A stretch of DNA of 13,810 nucleotides from an uncultured Clostridia bacterium (GTDB lineage: Bacteria; Bacillota; Clostridia; Oscillospirales; CAG-272): the NCBI GenBank assembly GCA_904501985.1, contig CAJGCT010000042.1, positions 1 through 13,810 of the forward strand, read 5' to 3'. This document shows positions 13,757 through 13,810 of this stretch, one piece after another; the first letter of the stretch is position 1; each line of letters begins with the position of its first letter. The position numbers were made by a program, and so were the translations under genes. The notes below the pieces were generated by a model. That model saw only the letters and a list, made by a program, of their open reading frames with translations. It was not told where the DNA came from and did not search any database.

Positions 13757-13810
13757 AAAAACTGTGAGAGTTCAAATTCATACATAATACTATTTAAGAT
13801 ATCTTTTTTG

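Overview
The window looks like a chromosomal segment of an anaerobic clostridial bacterium (Bacillota, class Clostridia, probably a gut Oscillospiraceae-like lineage). This is inferred from gene content: a sodium-pumping decarboxylase, FucO, ThyX with a cysteine-rich tail, an Fe-S Rad3-type helicase with a nuclease domain, and a GH25 endolysin. Strong Shine-Dalgarno sites, consensus TTGACA/TATAAT promoters and A/T-rich promoter gaps between GC-richer genes agree. I could not run a search, so the taxonomy is an inference.

Layout. 1-655 holds the end of a sodium-translocating decarboxylase operon: the C-terminus of the beta subunit, a small OadG-like subunit with a long acidic N-terminus, and a clear terminator. 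656-1440 is a gene-free block of repeats and hairpins: five 32-bp tandem repeats, nested inverted repeats, and a separate hairpin cluster framed by CCCCTAC/GTAGGGG. 1441-3858 (-) encodes a PD-(D/E)XK nuclease-helicase fusion. From a divergent promoter region, 4078-7256 (+) forms a tight four-gene run: WecB/TagA/CpsF glycosyltransferase, ThyX, SpoU/TrmH RNA methyltransferase and patatin-like phospholipase. It ends at a bidirectional terminator shared with the convergent fucO (7330-8481, -). fucO and a large MacB-like ABC transporter (8697-11330, +) diverge from a 215-bp gap with a perfect 20-bp palindrome placed like a fucO operator. 11331-11443 is another GC-rich repeat, related to the one at 690-850.

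11444-13216 (-) is a four-gene phage-type lysis cassette: a small membrane/coiled-coil protein, GH25 endolysin and two small holin-like membrane proteins. No other phage genes are visible. 13393-13576 (+) is a single tRNA-Tyr with perfect consensus promoter, encoded CCA and terminator; its T-loop carries C where position 55 is normally U. 13581-13756 is an array of short hairpins whose stems differ but whose 7-nt separators are conserved (GTGAAAT on the left, its complement ATTTCAC on the right), with a long-range stem closing the left half.

The protein-coding genes belong to known families. The least explained material is the intergenic hairpin-array DNA, the isolated lysis cassette beside tRNA-Tyr, the C55 tRNA and the acidic OadG-like protein.
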